From Panagrolaimus kolymaensis (taxonomy: Eukaryota; Nematoda; Chromadorea; Rhabditida; Panagrolaimidae), in the NCBI GenBank assembly GCA_028622995.1, contig JAJQJQ010000002.1:6758001-6822000 (forward strand): DNA of 64,000 nt. The letters run 5' to 3'. The translations under genes were made by a program, and so were the position numbers. Each line of letters opens with the position of its first letter. The stretch's first letter is position 1. Positions 34,572 through 46,321 of the stretch are shown here, piece after piece. The notes beneath the pieces were generated by a model that was not told the DNA's origin, did no database searches, and was given only the letters and a program-made list of their open reading frames with translations.

Positions 34572-34808
34572 TTATTTCTCGCTTGTTCCTCGAATACTAA
34601 TATGTACATCCTTCCTCCCTAAATTTTTAAAGCACGACTTCAGGGTTATAATGTCATCAAAAAAATGATTGTTTTCAATAACAAGCAACTTTCTGTATTT
34701 TTCTTCGAATGTCTGCTTAAAAATATTGTTTCTTACCGTGAATAAAATGTTTTCCTCACAAATTTTATTATTGCATTGTTTTCTAAAGGTATTCAAATTT
34801 AATTGCAT
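34572..34808 (-). CDS. Hypothetical short protein or fragment
   Basis: 78-aa frame beginning at a true ATG (MQLNLNTFRKQCNNKIC), ending DVHISIRGTSEK. The segment TFEEKYRKLL faintly recalls the C-terminal TFGENYQKYL of the F-box-like family, so it may be another remnant. No domain recognised. Confidence 0.25.
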   Translation of the reverse strand: MQLNLNTFRKQCNNKICEENILFTVRNNIFKQTFEEKYRKLLVIENNHFFDDIITLKSCFKNLGRKDVHISIRGTSEK

Positions 34809-35054
34809 TTTGCAAAACTAAAAATAATTTAAGTTTATAAATTTTTTAAAACTGATAAACAAGTGTTCAAATTTAAAATAAAAAAATAAAAAAAACAACT
34901 TTGGTTGTTTATACAAAAAAGAAGAATAATCAAAGGAAATACGACACTTCTGTTTTCTAAATCATTATTTTTTGTCTGATTTTTTTCCGTTTTTTTTTTT
35001 GGAAATCTTTTAATATCAAACAAAAAAAGTAATTCGAGACTTGGGAGTTCCAAT

Positions 35055-37817
35055 CAGTGCTGTCGAATGTTCGAAAATCTTCGAATCGAACTTTCGAAGC
35101 TTCGATTCGAATTCGAATTTCTTCGAATCGAATTTCGAAGTTTCGATTCGAAATTCGAAACTTTCGAATCGAATTTCGAAGCTTCGATTCGAAAAATCGA
35201 ATCGAATCTTCGAAAAAGTGAAGTCATTAATAATAAAAAAAAATTTTGAAAATACTTTATTATATAAAAAAAAACAACAAAACAAAAGACAACAAAGATT
35301 TATAAAAAAAAACAATCAACAATTAATAATAATTAAAAATCTTCTGTTTCACTTTCACTTTCGAAGACCACAATTTCATTTTCATTTTTTGGCACAGGAA
35401 CTAAATTTCTTTCAGCTTTTTCGACGATCATTTGATTACGAACCATCATTACATCTTCTACTTTATCATCACCCAGAGAATTTCTTTGTGTATTTTGAAA
35501 GAAGTGAGTTAGATTGGAAAATACTCTTTCAGGCTCTGAACTTGACGCCATTAATGATAGATAGGCTTTTGCTAAAGAAGAAAGAAGAGGATATTTTTTC
35601 TCGTTGTTTTGCCAAAATGCTAATGCTATATTGGTTGTGTTTTTCTTAGGCATTGGAACATCAATTCTTGCTTCTTTTACATATTCATTCATCTCTTCCT
35701 AAAACAATGAATAAAACATGGTTTAGAAGCAAAGCCTAACCCGTAATCCACTTTTCTTTGAAACATTCTTTTCATCAAATTGAGACCAACTGAACGGTTC
35801 ATCATTATCACTTATTTCACTTTCAGCATCCAAAGATTCAGAATCAGCGATGATTTCATCAGTTTTTGATTGCAGGTTTGAATGTTTACTCAAAAGTAAT
35901 GCTTCAGTGCTAGACCATTCATCATCAGTGAATAATTGTGGCCTATAAATAGTTGTATAAAAAAAATAAAGATTGATACTAAACACTAACCTATAACAGT
36001 ATCGAGGATCAAGATAAGCAGCCAGTCGAATGATTTCGTTCGTTTTAAAACTTTCCACACGTTTATCAAAATCAAAAGAAAAAGTTTTCAAAAAAGTTGT
36101 AATCATTGGTGAAGCAGATTTCTTTTTTGCAACATTTTGAGCTTGAAAACAAAAATATGGAATTGATGATGCTGTTGCTTCTCGACTTTGTGCCTAAAAC
36201 GATAATATTTAGAGATTTAGAGAAGTAAATAAAAAATTACCATAAGAAATTGCTCATCGTAAAACATTAAGACTTTCTGCAGTTTTGCAAGGTTTTCATA
36301 GTCTTCGTCTTCAAATTCCAAAATTAGCCTTCTTTGTGATAATTTCTTCCCTTCAGTATGATTTACGAATTGTTCAAGAGCAGTTCTGTTATTTAGCACG
36401 CATTTTATTGCTCTCATAAACCAATTCCAACGAGTGTTGCTTTCCTGAAAACGTTACAAATGTAAATATTAATTAAGGCAAAAATCTTACACTTTTCATT
36501 GACTCGTTAGCACCGCAATCGATGAGGATTCTTGTTGCACCAGGCTGCTTAGAAAAACCAGCGACAAGCTTTCTAACTTTAGTAATTAGAGCTTTAACTT
36601 CATAATATTCTTTGAAAGCATGGTTGAGAGATAAGCTTAGTGCGTGGTCGTAACAGTGAATACTAAAAACATAAATGTAGCAAATGTTTTACATAAAGAA
36701 ACATACCTAGGTAGCATCAAAAAATCATCACAAGCCTTTTTTACATTAGACGCACCATCGCGAGTAATACCAATAACGGATTTACATTTCAACTCATTCA
36801 AGACTTCTGTTACACTTTCAGCAAGTTTCTCACCAGTTGCAGAAGCATTAAATGCTTTAACACATAGTCGGCTAAACCGCAAGACCCATGAATTGTCGAT
36901 GTAAGAACATGTTACACTAGAAATAAGGTTGTAAACAAGTGTATTTAAAGAGTCGCTTACCTTAAAAACCTTCTGGTTCCTTTGGAATACTCGTCGAAAC
37001 TGATTGAAATAATCTTATTTGAAGTCGTGGTAGTAATATTAGATCGTATTTCAGCAGCATATTGTGGAACAAGTACAGATGATAAAGCTCGTCGATCAGG
37101 TATCTAAATCAAAGTAAAGTTAGAGAAATCATAATAAACAAAAGCATTACCTTAATATTTCGACCGGAAAATTTCATTAATTCACGGAAGGATTCAGCTT
37201 CAATTGCAGAAAATGGAATACCATATTGACAAACAAATCTTGTTAAGCATCGATCGAAATCTCTATTACCATTTGATTGCGGAAAGAAGTCAAGTTTTTG
37301 TTGTTTTGCTGGTGGACCATTATCATCAGTAATGCTAGTGTTTAGTTTATCAGAATGCTTTTTTTCAATATGTTCTTTCCTTCCTGATGTTGTTCCTGTT
37401 GCGTTTACTTTATACTTCTTAATACAGTACTTGCATTCATAGAATCCATTAACTTTTACAAAGTGAATTTTAGCAACTGACATAATTTACAGGAAGAAGA
37501 AAAATTGTTAAACAAATGTCAAACAAAAACTTTGCAAATCTGTTGAGCTTTTGCAGCAAAAAAGTTTGGCGCCAAAAAGCTTGCGCCAAAGTCAAATCCA
37601 TTGGAATGGCGCCGATTCGAAAAAATTCGAAATTCGAAAGCTTCGAATCGAATTTCGAATGTTCGATTCGAATTCGAATTTCTTCGAAACGAATTTCGAA
37701 TGTTCGATTCGAAATTCGTATTTTTCGAAATTCGATTCGTTCGAAGCTTCGAATTTCGAAATTCGATTCGAAATTCGGTTCGAAATTCGATTCGAAATTC
37801 GAAATTCGACAGCTCTG
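35055..37817 (-). mobile_element. Complete hAT DNA transposon with target site duplication
   Basis: Bounded by GTTCCAAT at 35047-35054 and again at 37818-37825, an 8-bp target duplication as expected for hAT. Terminal inverted repeats: left CAGTGCTGTCGAAT, right (read on the minus strand) CAGAGCTGTCGAAT, one mismatch. Both ends carry dense subterminal TTCGAA/GATTCGAA repeats (about 35065-35215 and 37612-37812), typical of hAT transposase-binding regions. The interior encodes one spliced transposase on the minus strand without stops or frameshifts, so the copy appears autonomous and young. Confidence 0.93.
35333..37483 (-). CDS. hAT family transposase
   Basis: Eight exons: 37483-37151, 37103-36961, 36916-36707, 36662-36491, 36444-36241, 36193-35991, 35942-35741 and 35698-35333; 610 aa, all junctions in frame. 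N-terminal BED-type zinc finger (CKYCIKKYK ... HIEKKH), then the RNase H-like catalytic core: SISFDEYS (first acidic residue), SVIGITRDGASNVKKA (second), CYDHALSLSL and TRWNWF, and the C-terminal dimerisation block (FWQNNEKKYPLLSSLAKAYL, ASSSEPERVFSN). Order and spacing match Ac/hobo-like transposases. It binds the element ends and moves them by cut-and-paste. Every expected motif is present. Confidence 0.9.
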
Positions 37818-38053
37818 GTTCCAATGGGTGGCATTCATTTTGATTTTTTTACTTTCCTATAACCACTTTGATGAACATTATTTTGATCCAATGGCATAGA
37901 TGAATGGGCCTCGTCAAAAATTTAACAATAAAATCGTTTTGCCTTTTTTTTATTTACTACCATATTTTTAGGCGCTTCCGTTAAATTTTGTTTGGATTAA
38001 TTATTTATTTTTTTCATTCCATCCGTTAATTATCATTTTTTCAGTAATTGACC

Positions 38054-40107
38054 ATGACCAGTCTTATTTTTTACATCACTGCCATTGGTTGTTGTTTTTT
38101 AACAACAACTTTCACGGTTATGGCTCAAACAGATAAACCCGAAAGTTTACTCAACCTTGATAAATTTTTGAATGACACGGATTCAGAAGTTCGAGAATTT
38201 ACAGCTTTATTGAAAAAACATAAACGTCGTTTCCGCGTATCACATCGAGATGAATTCAATCGTCGCTTGGGGCATTATCGAAATGCAAAAAAATTTGTTG
38301 AAAAATCTCGTGGACGATTTAAAAAAGCTAAATTTAGAATGAATAAATTTTCTTTAATGTCTAAAGATGAACATAAAAAAGTTAGTTTTTTATTTGTCTA
38401 AAAATTGAATGGAAATAAACTTATTAATTATTTTTTAGCATTTTGGTGTTGTTTTACAAAAAGAATTAACTGGAGCTAAAGTAAAACGAAATGCTTTTGA
38501 TACATCTTGGGATGCAGTGGCACCAGATTCATTTGATTTTCGTTCGCATGGAAAAGTTACACCAATTAAAAATCAAGGACCTTGTGGATCATGTTGGTCT
38601 TTTACTGTCGCTGCCACAATCGAATCCCAATATCTTTTACGGACTAATCAATCCCTTGATTTATCTGAACAATCTTTAGTTAATTGTAATCAGGGTGCAT
38701 GGGGTTGCAATGGCGGAAATGTAGTTCAAACTTTTGGATATGTTACAAAAAATGGGATTGCCACAGAATCATGCCTTCCATATACCATTGCAGATGGAAC
38801 TTGCACAGCCCAATGTGATACACAAAAATATTATATTGGTGGTTATAATCATTTTGGATATGATGAATCAAAATTTGCTGAAATGTTATATAATTATGGC
38901 CCGGCTTCAGTGACCATGTATGTTCCCCCAGAATTTATGTATTATGATTCGGGCATTTTGGATTTGCCTAAACAAGAATGCATCGATAAAAATGAAGGTT
39001 TACACGCAATGACCATAGTTGGATATACACCCGAATATTGGATTATTAAAAATTCATGGGATTCTGATTGGGGTGAAGATGGATATGTTCGAATTAAACG
39101 TGGAATAGATTTTTGTTGGATGACTCTTGAAGTTGCTGCACCATATTTAAATTTAACAATTAATAATTTGCCAAGTACGGTAGCTCCAACAACTGCTGCA
39201 ACAACAAGACCAACACAAACTGCGGCTACCACTACTACGACAAGGCCCACAACTCGAACTACTCCATCTACATTTAAACCCACAACCAGAGCTATTCCCA
39301 CAACTCCACCTCCAACAACTCGACCTGCTCCTCCACCAAGAACAATGCCTCCTGCACCGCCAACTAGGCAACCACCTCCTCCTCCCCATATTGATCCCAT
39401 AATTCGTACAAATGAATGCAAAGCTAGTGGAGATGGAATTCGAAGTTTAAATGATGCAACAAGAACTCAAATTCTAAATATTTTTAATAATAAAAGATCT
39501 GAACTTGCAAAAGGACAATTAAAAACTTCTTCCAAAAATAAAAAAATGATCCCAATAAGTCAAAACTATCGTAAACTTATTTATAATTGTACCATCGAAA
39601 ATTATGCTCAAAAATATGTTGATACATGTTCAAAACCAAATGTTCATGATACTCATATGATTTTACTTGCATTTCCATATCGAACATCCATCAGTGAGTT
39701 ATTTTTATTTCTTTGGCAAATACTTTCTTTTAAAAGCAGAGTAACATTGTTAAATATAAAAAAACAAGAACTGAATTTTTTCAGATGATGCGGTAACCCA
39801 AATTGTGAAACATGCCTTTTCATTTCCAAATGATTTTCAAGTTCATCATCAAAAACGCCAAAATAATGTTTATGCAACCAATGCAGAATTTGCCTTTGAT
39901 GAAGCTATTTCCATTGGATGTGGGTATAGCAATAATCCATGCTTTACACAAGAAACTAAAACCGTTGTTGTTTGTGGTGTTACACCTTTAAAGCCTCCAA
40001 CTGCACAAGTATATACTATTGGATGTTCCGCATGTAAAGCAAATCATTATTGCACCAAATCAAATTATAACAAATGTGATGCATCAATGGGACTTTGTTA
40101 TGCATAG
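38054..40107 (+). CDS. Papain-family (C1A) cysteine protease fused to a CAP/SCP-like domain
   Basis: Exons 38054-38380, 38439-39693 and 39785-40107; 634 aa. Residues 1-25 signal peptide; 35-125 propeptide with an inhibitor-like helix (RRLGHYRNAKKF) and KFRMNKFSLMS; 135-350 mature protease with oxyanion Gln155 and Cys161 (NQGPCGSCW), GCNGG, His298 (GLHAMTIVGY) and Asn314 (IIKNSWDSDWG), all intact. Residues 355-435 are a Thr/Pro linker, probably O-glycosylated. Residues 436-634 resemble a CAP (venom-allergen-like/SCP) domain: NIFNNKRSELAKG in place of the HNxxR motif, YNCTIENYAQKYVDTC, AISIGCGYS, VVCGVTP, and a terminal Cys-rich hinge-like piece (CSACKANHYC, CDASMGLC). The CAP His/Glu cavity residues look degraded. 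Likely a secreted digestive or interaction protein. Confidence 0.85.
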
Positions 40108-41445
40108 AATTTTTCATTAATTAATAATAAATAAAGCGTATTTAAAGCATCTTTTATGTGATATACCAATCACTTTCATTGCACAATGCTTTATAGTTTT
40201 CGTAATAAAAAATTATACTACTTCCCGTATAAAATTTTCCCAATTTTTGCGGTGAGTAGAACCTATAATTGTGATTTACAAAACTTTATTTTGAAAAAAC
40301 TATACAAACAAGCAAAGTAATAAAGTGCACCAAAATTGAAAAATATTAAAAACTTAAGATTTGCAAATTATTGATACATTTGAAAAGTCATTTCCCAAAA
40401 TACTTTTTACTCTGGATCAAAAAGCAATAAAAAGAGGAAAGTTACAATAAAATTCAACCTCTGCTTCAGTAAAAGGAGGAAGAAGGGTTTTTAAAAATTT
40501 TGAGAAAATTTTATGATTTAGTATGCCATCTATTTTGGGTTTGCTAAAAGTTTTATTTTTATTGCTGGTGATTATATTTGTGGAAAGGGAAATAGCGGTA
40601 ATTTTTAGTTAAACATTTAAAATATATATTTGTTTCCCTTTTTTAGATTACAAAAGATGGGCTATAGTTCTAAATATTAATATATATCCAGAAAAGAATG
40701 GGACGTTAAAATTGCCACAAAAACAAAACAAAAAATGAGATTATATGGAGAAAAGATTAGCTCATATTAATTTTCTCTAACCTTTTTAAATGCAAAAAGA
40801 GAAAAGATTTGACCTATCATCGGAAGACATTTTTCTTTTAAACAAATCTATTTGCAGTTTTTCTTTTATTTTTTCTAACATTTTCTCCAATCATTTTTTG
40901 AAGTGGTGGTCAAATTTCAAAAAAATACGTTTGATGCTTTGTATGCAATAAAAAACTTGTAAAACATTTTTTTGCCTATTTTTTTGTGGTGATTGAAATC
41001 AGACAAGTATGTATGTAAAATTTAGTTTACACTTTTCCAATTTCTGTCGGCAAAAACAAATGGTTCACCATTTGTTTGTTGTTGATCAGTTTGATATTTT
41101 TTTCTTCTTATTTTTGTTTAAAAAAAACCAAAAAAAAACATTGATTGATTCATATTGATCAAAAATCTAAGGTTGATGAATAATGAATGCTTCTGGTCTC
41201 CATGCCTTAGTGGTGTTTGTTACTAAAAAAGCAGAAAGGAAGAAACAAAATGTTTCAAAATAACCATTGAACAAAAAATCAAAAGCATAAACACCGACAA
41301 AAAAAAAACAAAATACGGCGAAAACCCAAAACAGCAAACAACCGAAAGGAAACAGGCAGGCTGAAGCAGAGTGTTATAAAAGCAAATTAAATTTTTTCAT
41401 TTTTGAGTATTATTTCAATTTTATTTTCAAACATACTAACTAAAA
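40108..41445. other. Intergenic, no supported gene
   Basis: 1.3 kb before a Ly6-like gene. The last 100 bases (41290-41390) are richer in CGAAA/AACAGC and include TATAAAAG at 41374-41381, about 65 bp before the ATG, a plausible core promoter. Otherwise nothing recognised. Confidence 0.4.
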
Positions 41446-42154
41446 ATGAAAGGTTTAATTATTTTCTCTTTTTTCCTTTTCATTGGTTTCGCCGCTGCAA
41501 ATCTCAGATGTATGAGCGTTGATGGGGATACTCCACCCGTTTCAATTATTTGTGGATCAGATAGTAATTATTGTGGACGCATTGAAGTTTCTGCAGATAA
41601 TTATCGTAAGTTTTTAGTTGTTTTGGGTGTCAAATTTAGAGATTTTTTTTCATTTTTTTTAGCTGCTGAAACTTTCAAAATGCATTATCGTGGATGCTCA
41701 GCTTCGATTAATAAAATTTATGGTACCACATGCACTGTAAGTTTTTTAAATCATAATTTTGCCTAAGTTTGAAAAAAAAATGTAGCTAACCAACAAAAAA
41801 AATCAGGGCTTTAGTGACTCGAGAATTTTAAAATGAAGCAAAACTAAAAGTTTCCATACCTTTTTTTCTAATCAAAAAATACCTTTTATTTTTTCGGGGT
41901 TAAACAAAAGCTAAATATTGGAAAAATTCAAATATTATAAAAATTTCTGAAAAGTATTAAACATATATTTTTATATTTAGAAACTCGGTGCATCCGCCGT
42001 CGATGTAAAAAGTGGCGCTCACGAACTTAAGGCTAATCTTTTCTGTTGCAACACTGATAATTGCGATTATGTTGGACCCATCAGTTCTGCTCCCGCTCAT
42101 TTGTCTTCATTTGTTGCAATCTTTCTCGTTGTTTTGGCCACTTTTCTTTTATAA
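41446..42154 (+). CDS. Ly6/three-finger GPI-anchored protein 1
   Basis: Exons 41446-41605, 41663-41736 and 41981-42154; 135 aa. Signal peptide MKGLIIFSFFLFIGFAAA, LRCMSVDG, CGSDSNYCG, GCSASIN, TCT and the terminal FCCNTDNCD signature of the Ly6/uPAR fold, then a Ser/Ala spacer and hydrophobic tail (FVAIFLVVLATFLL) as a GPI signal. The last exon is notably less AT-rich than its surroundings. A TATAAAAG box lies upstream. The family works at the cell surface, often binding receptors; the specific partner is unknown. Confidence 0.8.
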
Positions 42155-42439
42155 TCTTACTTTCCCCCTTCGTCAAATCTGACTTTTCCTCTTTTATGCA
42201 AAACTGTGCCATTAACTATTTCCATGTATGAGTGATTTTATAACCCTAATTTACGAACATATATATTTTTTCTTTATATTTTAAAAATTTAAATAAATAA
42301 ATTTATTTTAAGAATTTCCAACGCATAAAAAAGAATTTAAAAAAACTAATAAATAAACAAATAGAAAAAAATTAATTGAAAAAAAAGCCAAATTTTTGAA
42401 TGCTTGTTTCTTTGACATAATTTGTGTTGAATGATTCAT

Positions 42440-43255
42440 TCATGCATCAAAATTTACTTCAACTTTACATTCTTTAATATCACAAATACTTTTTAAATAT
42501 TTTTGATAATTTTCGCCAAAAGTTGGAGGGAAATTTAAAGAAAATAAAGATGAAGGTTTAAAATTTTTTTGAATAAATTTATATACAAGCCATGGATGGA
42601 TTTTGTTTGTAATATTTCCAATATCCAAAGAAAAGCGACCAAATTTTTCAGTAAATTTTATAGCAAGCAATTCTTCAAATGTTTTGGATGAAAAAATTTC
42701 ACATTTATTTCCATACCAAATATTAATTGCTTTTGGAACTTTTGACAAAATCACATCAGCTCTAGCAGGTTTACCATGAGAATCTCTAATATTGACTTCC
42801 CATAAACTTAACCAAATAATTTTTCCACCAGAAAATAATATATTAAGATCTTCTAATGTAATATCTTGATAATTGATAACCAATTCTCGAATATCAAATC
42901 GATAAATAATTTTCATAATTTTTTGAAAAATTACTGCTTCATCATAACAAATAAATCCTTTCGTTAGCCAAAATTGAATTTTTCCAACTTCGGAAGGTTT
43001 TTCAGCAAATATTGATGCATATTGGACAAGTCGATCTCTTCCAATCCATTCTTTTCCAGGCACAATTATTTTCTTTTTAGCAAAAAAATATTTGCATGTT
43101 TGTTGAAGCTTTTTATATCCCAAAGCTGAAGATGCTGGACGTTCGGTGATGTGCCGAATTATTGGAATTGGAAGTGAAAAATATTGACATCGTGGAAAAT
43201 TATACGAATATTCAGCTTCACTTTCAACAATTTGATTAAATTCTGACATTTTCAT
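42440..43255 (-). CDS. F-box-like protein (nematode family), intact copy 1
   Basis: Single exon, 271 aa from MKMSEFN. N-terminal F-box-like segment: CQYFSLPIPIIRHITERPASS, YKKLQQTCKYFFAKKKIIV. The body has alternating hydrophobic strands (LVINYQDITLEDLNILFSGGKI, LSLWEVNIRDSHGK), then ILSKVPKAINIWYGNKCEIFSSKTFEELL, and a C-terminal FIQKNFKPSSLFSLNF. This layout (F-box, then FTH-like repeats) is common in expanded Panagrolaimid/Caenorhabditis families thought to select substrates for ubiquitin ligases; that role is inference. No lesion seen. Confidence 0.7.
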   Translation of the reverse strand: MKMSEFNQIVESEAEYSYNFPRCQYFSLPIPIIRHITERPASSALGYKKLQQTCKYFFAKKKIIVPGKEWIGRDRLVQYASIFAEKPSEVGKIQFWLTKGFICYDEAVIFQKIMKIIYRFDIRELVINYQDITLEDLNILFSGGKIIWLSLWEVNIRDSHGKPARADVILSKVPKAINIWYGNKCEIFSSKTFEELLAIKFTEKFGRFSLDIGNITNKIHPWLVYKFIQKNFKPSSLFSLNFPPTFGENYQKYLKSICDIKECKVEVNFDA

Positions 43256-44321
43256 AAAACTTTGAAAAAGCAAAAAATAAATTTTTTATGAAATGCAAAA
43301 ACCCAAGAATCACTGGCTGTTGTTGGTTGTCCTTTATTTGGAATAAACAAAAAACCTTTGGAATATTTTCTTAGCAGGACGAATCTTTTACTATTCTAAA
43401 AAATGATTATAAATTGTTTTAGTTATAATTACCGGTCTTTCTTCCTCTGAAGAAATTTTGAAAGAAAGGAATGTCCCATTTGGAAAATATGGAAAACAAC
43501 GAAAAAAAAAATAAGTTTATTGATTTTTCCATTAAAGGTTTAAAATTTTCAAATCCTTATGAAAATTTTATTTATTAAAATAGCATCGTTGTTAATTTAA
43601 AAAACGGTTAAAGAAAATTCACGACTGCTTTATTTTACGTATTCTCTTTCTTCTTATAAAGTTGAATAACAAGCATTAAAAAATAAAAATCACTGTAATA
43701 AAAGGTTGAGTTCCAGGCGATGTTTTTTGATGAGAGTAATTTACAAATTTTGTTTTTTGAAATTTCGTTTACTATCAAAGGAGAGAGTAATATTTTAAAT
43801 CCAAAATCATTTTTTTCTATTACTATCCATTTTCATGAGTGCCTAAAAAATGTGGATAGTAACATTTTTTTGCAAATTATTGTCGAAATTAGATTACTTT
43901 TAAAAGCAACTTATTTGACTTTTAATTCCCTTACCTTCTTCTTGACACTGTTTGCCCTAAATGAGAAATATGCTACGATTTTTTTTTTGGTGGCAAACAA
44001 ATCAATGAGAAATGTTTATTATGCTCTTTTTTTGCTTGAGGTTGCGTGATAAAATGGCTTTGGAAAAAGAGAAATTAAAATTTTTTAATGAAAAAGAATT
44101 TCTCTTCTCATCTTTATTTTCGATAATTGTGAATAAAAATCTTTAAAAAACATCGATGTTATTTATTGTCATAACTAACATATGTAGATACATTTAAAAA
44201 CGACAATAATAATTTCTATGAAAGTTTTTAACAAAATTTGATTAACAACATGAAATTTATAAGAAAGAGAATCAAAAAAAGAATAAAAAATATATTAGAG
44301 GTTTTCTTTTTTTAAATAAGT
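43256..44321. other. Intergenic with one copy of a dispersed repeat
   Basis: Contains repeat copy 1 at about 43768-43898. Its inner part is TTACTATCC ... GGATAGTAA, a small inverted repeat, followed by GCAAATTATTGTCGAAATTAG; the same arrangement recurs at about 49671-49805. A plus-strand frame across 43720-44049 is best explained by the repeat. Confidence 0.55.
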
Positions 44322-44870
44322 TTATCGTTTACTAACACCAACAGAATCGATGATATCTTCAATAGCTGTTTGGAACTTCTCGATATCATCTTGAGAGATT
44401 TCACATTTAAACACGATTCGCACATCTGCGAGTTCATAAACACTTTTCCATAAAAATTTGCGAAAAAATTTACCATCAATGTTGCCTTCAATTTGAAATA
44501 TCTCAAACATAAGATCTTCAATTTTAGTCTTAAATTCAAGTTCACCTAATTCATTAAGAGTTTTGGTAGTAAAAATTTCACATTGATTTCCATATGAAAC
44601 TTCTAAAAGTTTAGGACATTGTTTCAAAATGGAGGTGATAGACGCTGAGGTTCCATCTTCATGACGAATGTTAACGTCATCTTAAGATAAAAAAGAAATA
44701 TCTCCGCCATTTAATAAGAATGAAATTTCTTTAAACGTTATATCATCTATTGCATTAATTTCCAATTTTTTTAGAGTACATCGATAAAGTTTAGATAGAT
44801 AAGTTGATAGTACGTCCGAATAAATTTCTAGTGTATCCATTAACCAATGAAATTAAAGCATCCATTTTTA
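44322..44870 (-). pseudogene. Truncated F-box-like gene with a nonsense codon
   Basis: Family segments LKKLEINAIDDITFKEISFLLNGG, DVNIRHEDG, SILKQCPKLLEVSYGNQCEIFTTKTLNELG and a C-terminal VRIVFKCEISQDDI are readable in one frame. A TAA at about 44683 interrupts LSL-x-DVNIR. The N-terminal F-box (SLP ... TCKYFF) is absent upstream. Confidence 0.7.
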
Positions 44871-45443
44871 GTTTTAGAAAATAAGTAAAGATGTAGTTGC
44901 AAAGACAACTTTTTGGCAAAAAAAGAGAAGGTTTTATAATTAAATAACTGAAAAATAGTATGTTTGCGCCATTTATTCTATGGACTTGATTTCTCATTTT
45001 GACACTTGTTGTTAAAGTTCTTAATTAAGCGTTTAGGCAACATAAAGGTCATCCACAAGCACAGAAAAAAGCTTGCGACTAAAAACTTTGATTCAAGAAA
45101 ATTATAAACAAAACTTCGGGTGATGAAACAAAAGAATATGTTATTTTTATGTTTTCTATCTTTTTTTATTTTTTGTAAAAAAAAAAGCATGTGTTTTGCT
45201 CGTTTTAACGGTGCATCATCATTCTTTGTTACAATTCTCATTCCGAATGCTTGCATTCACTTTTGCACATATTTTACTTGATTCTTTCGAAATTTTGACG
45301 AAAACATGAATATGTTGCTATCTTTCTTGATGAATAACGCGGTAAGGTTTTTGAGTCTGTTTAAAAATAAAGGAAAAAACATTTTTAAAAAAAGCGATTC
45401 TTTTCATTTTCTTTTGTTCGGAGGCGTTAACAAAGTTATAAAA
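44871..45443. other. Intergenic, no supported gene
   Basis: Spacer between a pseudogene and a Ly6-like gene. Nothing recognised. Confidence 0.4.
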
Positions 45444-45908
45444 ATGAAAGCAATCATATTATTTGCATTATTTTTTGTTTTTTGCATTGTATCAGTTACA
45501 GCTGATGTTCTTAAATGTGTTAGCTCAAAAAATGGTGAAACAAAAGAAGATTGTGAGGCTTTAGCTGATAATCATTGCGCGAAATATGTTGATAATCTAA
45601 GTAAGTTTTTAGAGGCATAGGAAAGTTTTTAAAAAATAAAACCTTATACATTATGGAGCAGTTACAAAAGGGTGTTCATGGGATTTTACAAAAATAGAAA
45701 CTTGTGAAGTAAGCTTAAAAAATATTTAAAAAAAATAATTAAAAAATAAAAATAATTTTAGGAAAACGGAATCATTGAAGTTAAAACTGATAGAAAAGAT
45801 GGAGTTCTTTATTGTTGTGACACAGATTATTGCAATCATGCAACAACAATTTATTTAACTTTTTTCACAAGTCTCTTTGTTATTATTGCAAATTTGCTTG
45901 CTTTTTAA
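45444..45908 (+). CDS. Ly6-like GPI-anchored protein 2
   Basis: Exons 45444-45600, 45659-45708 and 45762-45908; 117 aa. Signal peptide MKAIILFALFFVFCIVSVTA, LKCVSSKNG, DCEALADNHCAKYVDNL; exon 2 VTKGCSWDFTKIETCE; exon 3 VLYCCDTDYCNHA then hydrophobic tail FFTSLFVIIANLLAF. Same three-exon plan and junction phases as the next gene, so the two are tandem duplicates. Acceptor of intron 1 is ATGGAG, weaker than usual. Confidence 0.78.
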
Positions 45909-46321
45909 AAAAACAGAGAACTTTACTTTCTTTGAATTAATTTGCCTGCTTTTTTGCTTATAATTTTATGAAAGGTTTTTGAATCTTTTCTTATATTTAA
46001 TTTTCTTTACAAATAATAAACTATTACAAATAAATTCATCCACATCATGTAATATAATTGCAGTTCACCAAAGTTTAACAAAAAAATAAAAGAAAAACTT
46101 TTGTATTTTACGTTGAATTTTTTTTAACAATACTAATCAAAAAAGCTCATCTTTACATATTTTTTTCGTTTTATTTTTTCGATTGTTTAATGAAAGCACA
46201 CGACTCTTTTCATTCCATCTGTTTCAGGATGGTTTGTAATTCTTCAGGGCTTGTAACTCTGCTTAAAAGTGAAAGAAATTTTTTTAATTATAATTTGTTT
46301 TCAACATTTTGTTATAAAAAA

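Noticed and set aside
35041..35649. Plus-strand frame of 202 codons with Phe/Glu/Ser repeats
   Set aside because: It is a translation of the TTCGAA subterminal repeats of the hAT element plus the antisense of the transposase end.
37516..37899. Overlapping open frames in five of six frames with FEIRFE-type repeats
   Set aside because: All arise from the right subterminal TTCGAA array of the hAT element; not coding.
38942..39421. Minus-strand Gly/Val-rich frame
   Set aside because: Antisense of the Thr/Pro linker of the protease-CAP gene.
43720..44049. Plus-strand 109-codon frame
   Set aside because: Overlaps a dispersed repeat copy; no gene-like features.
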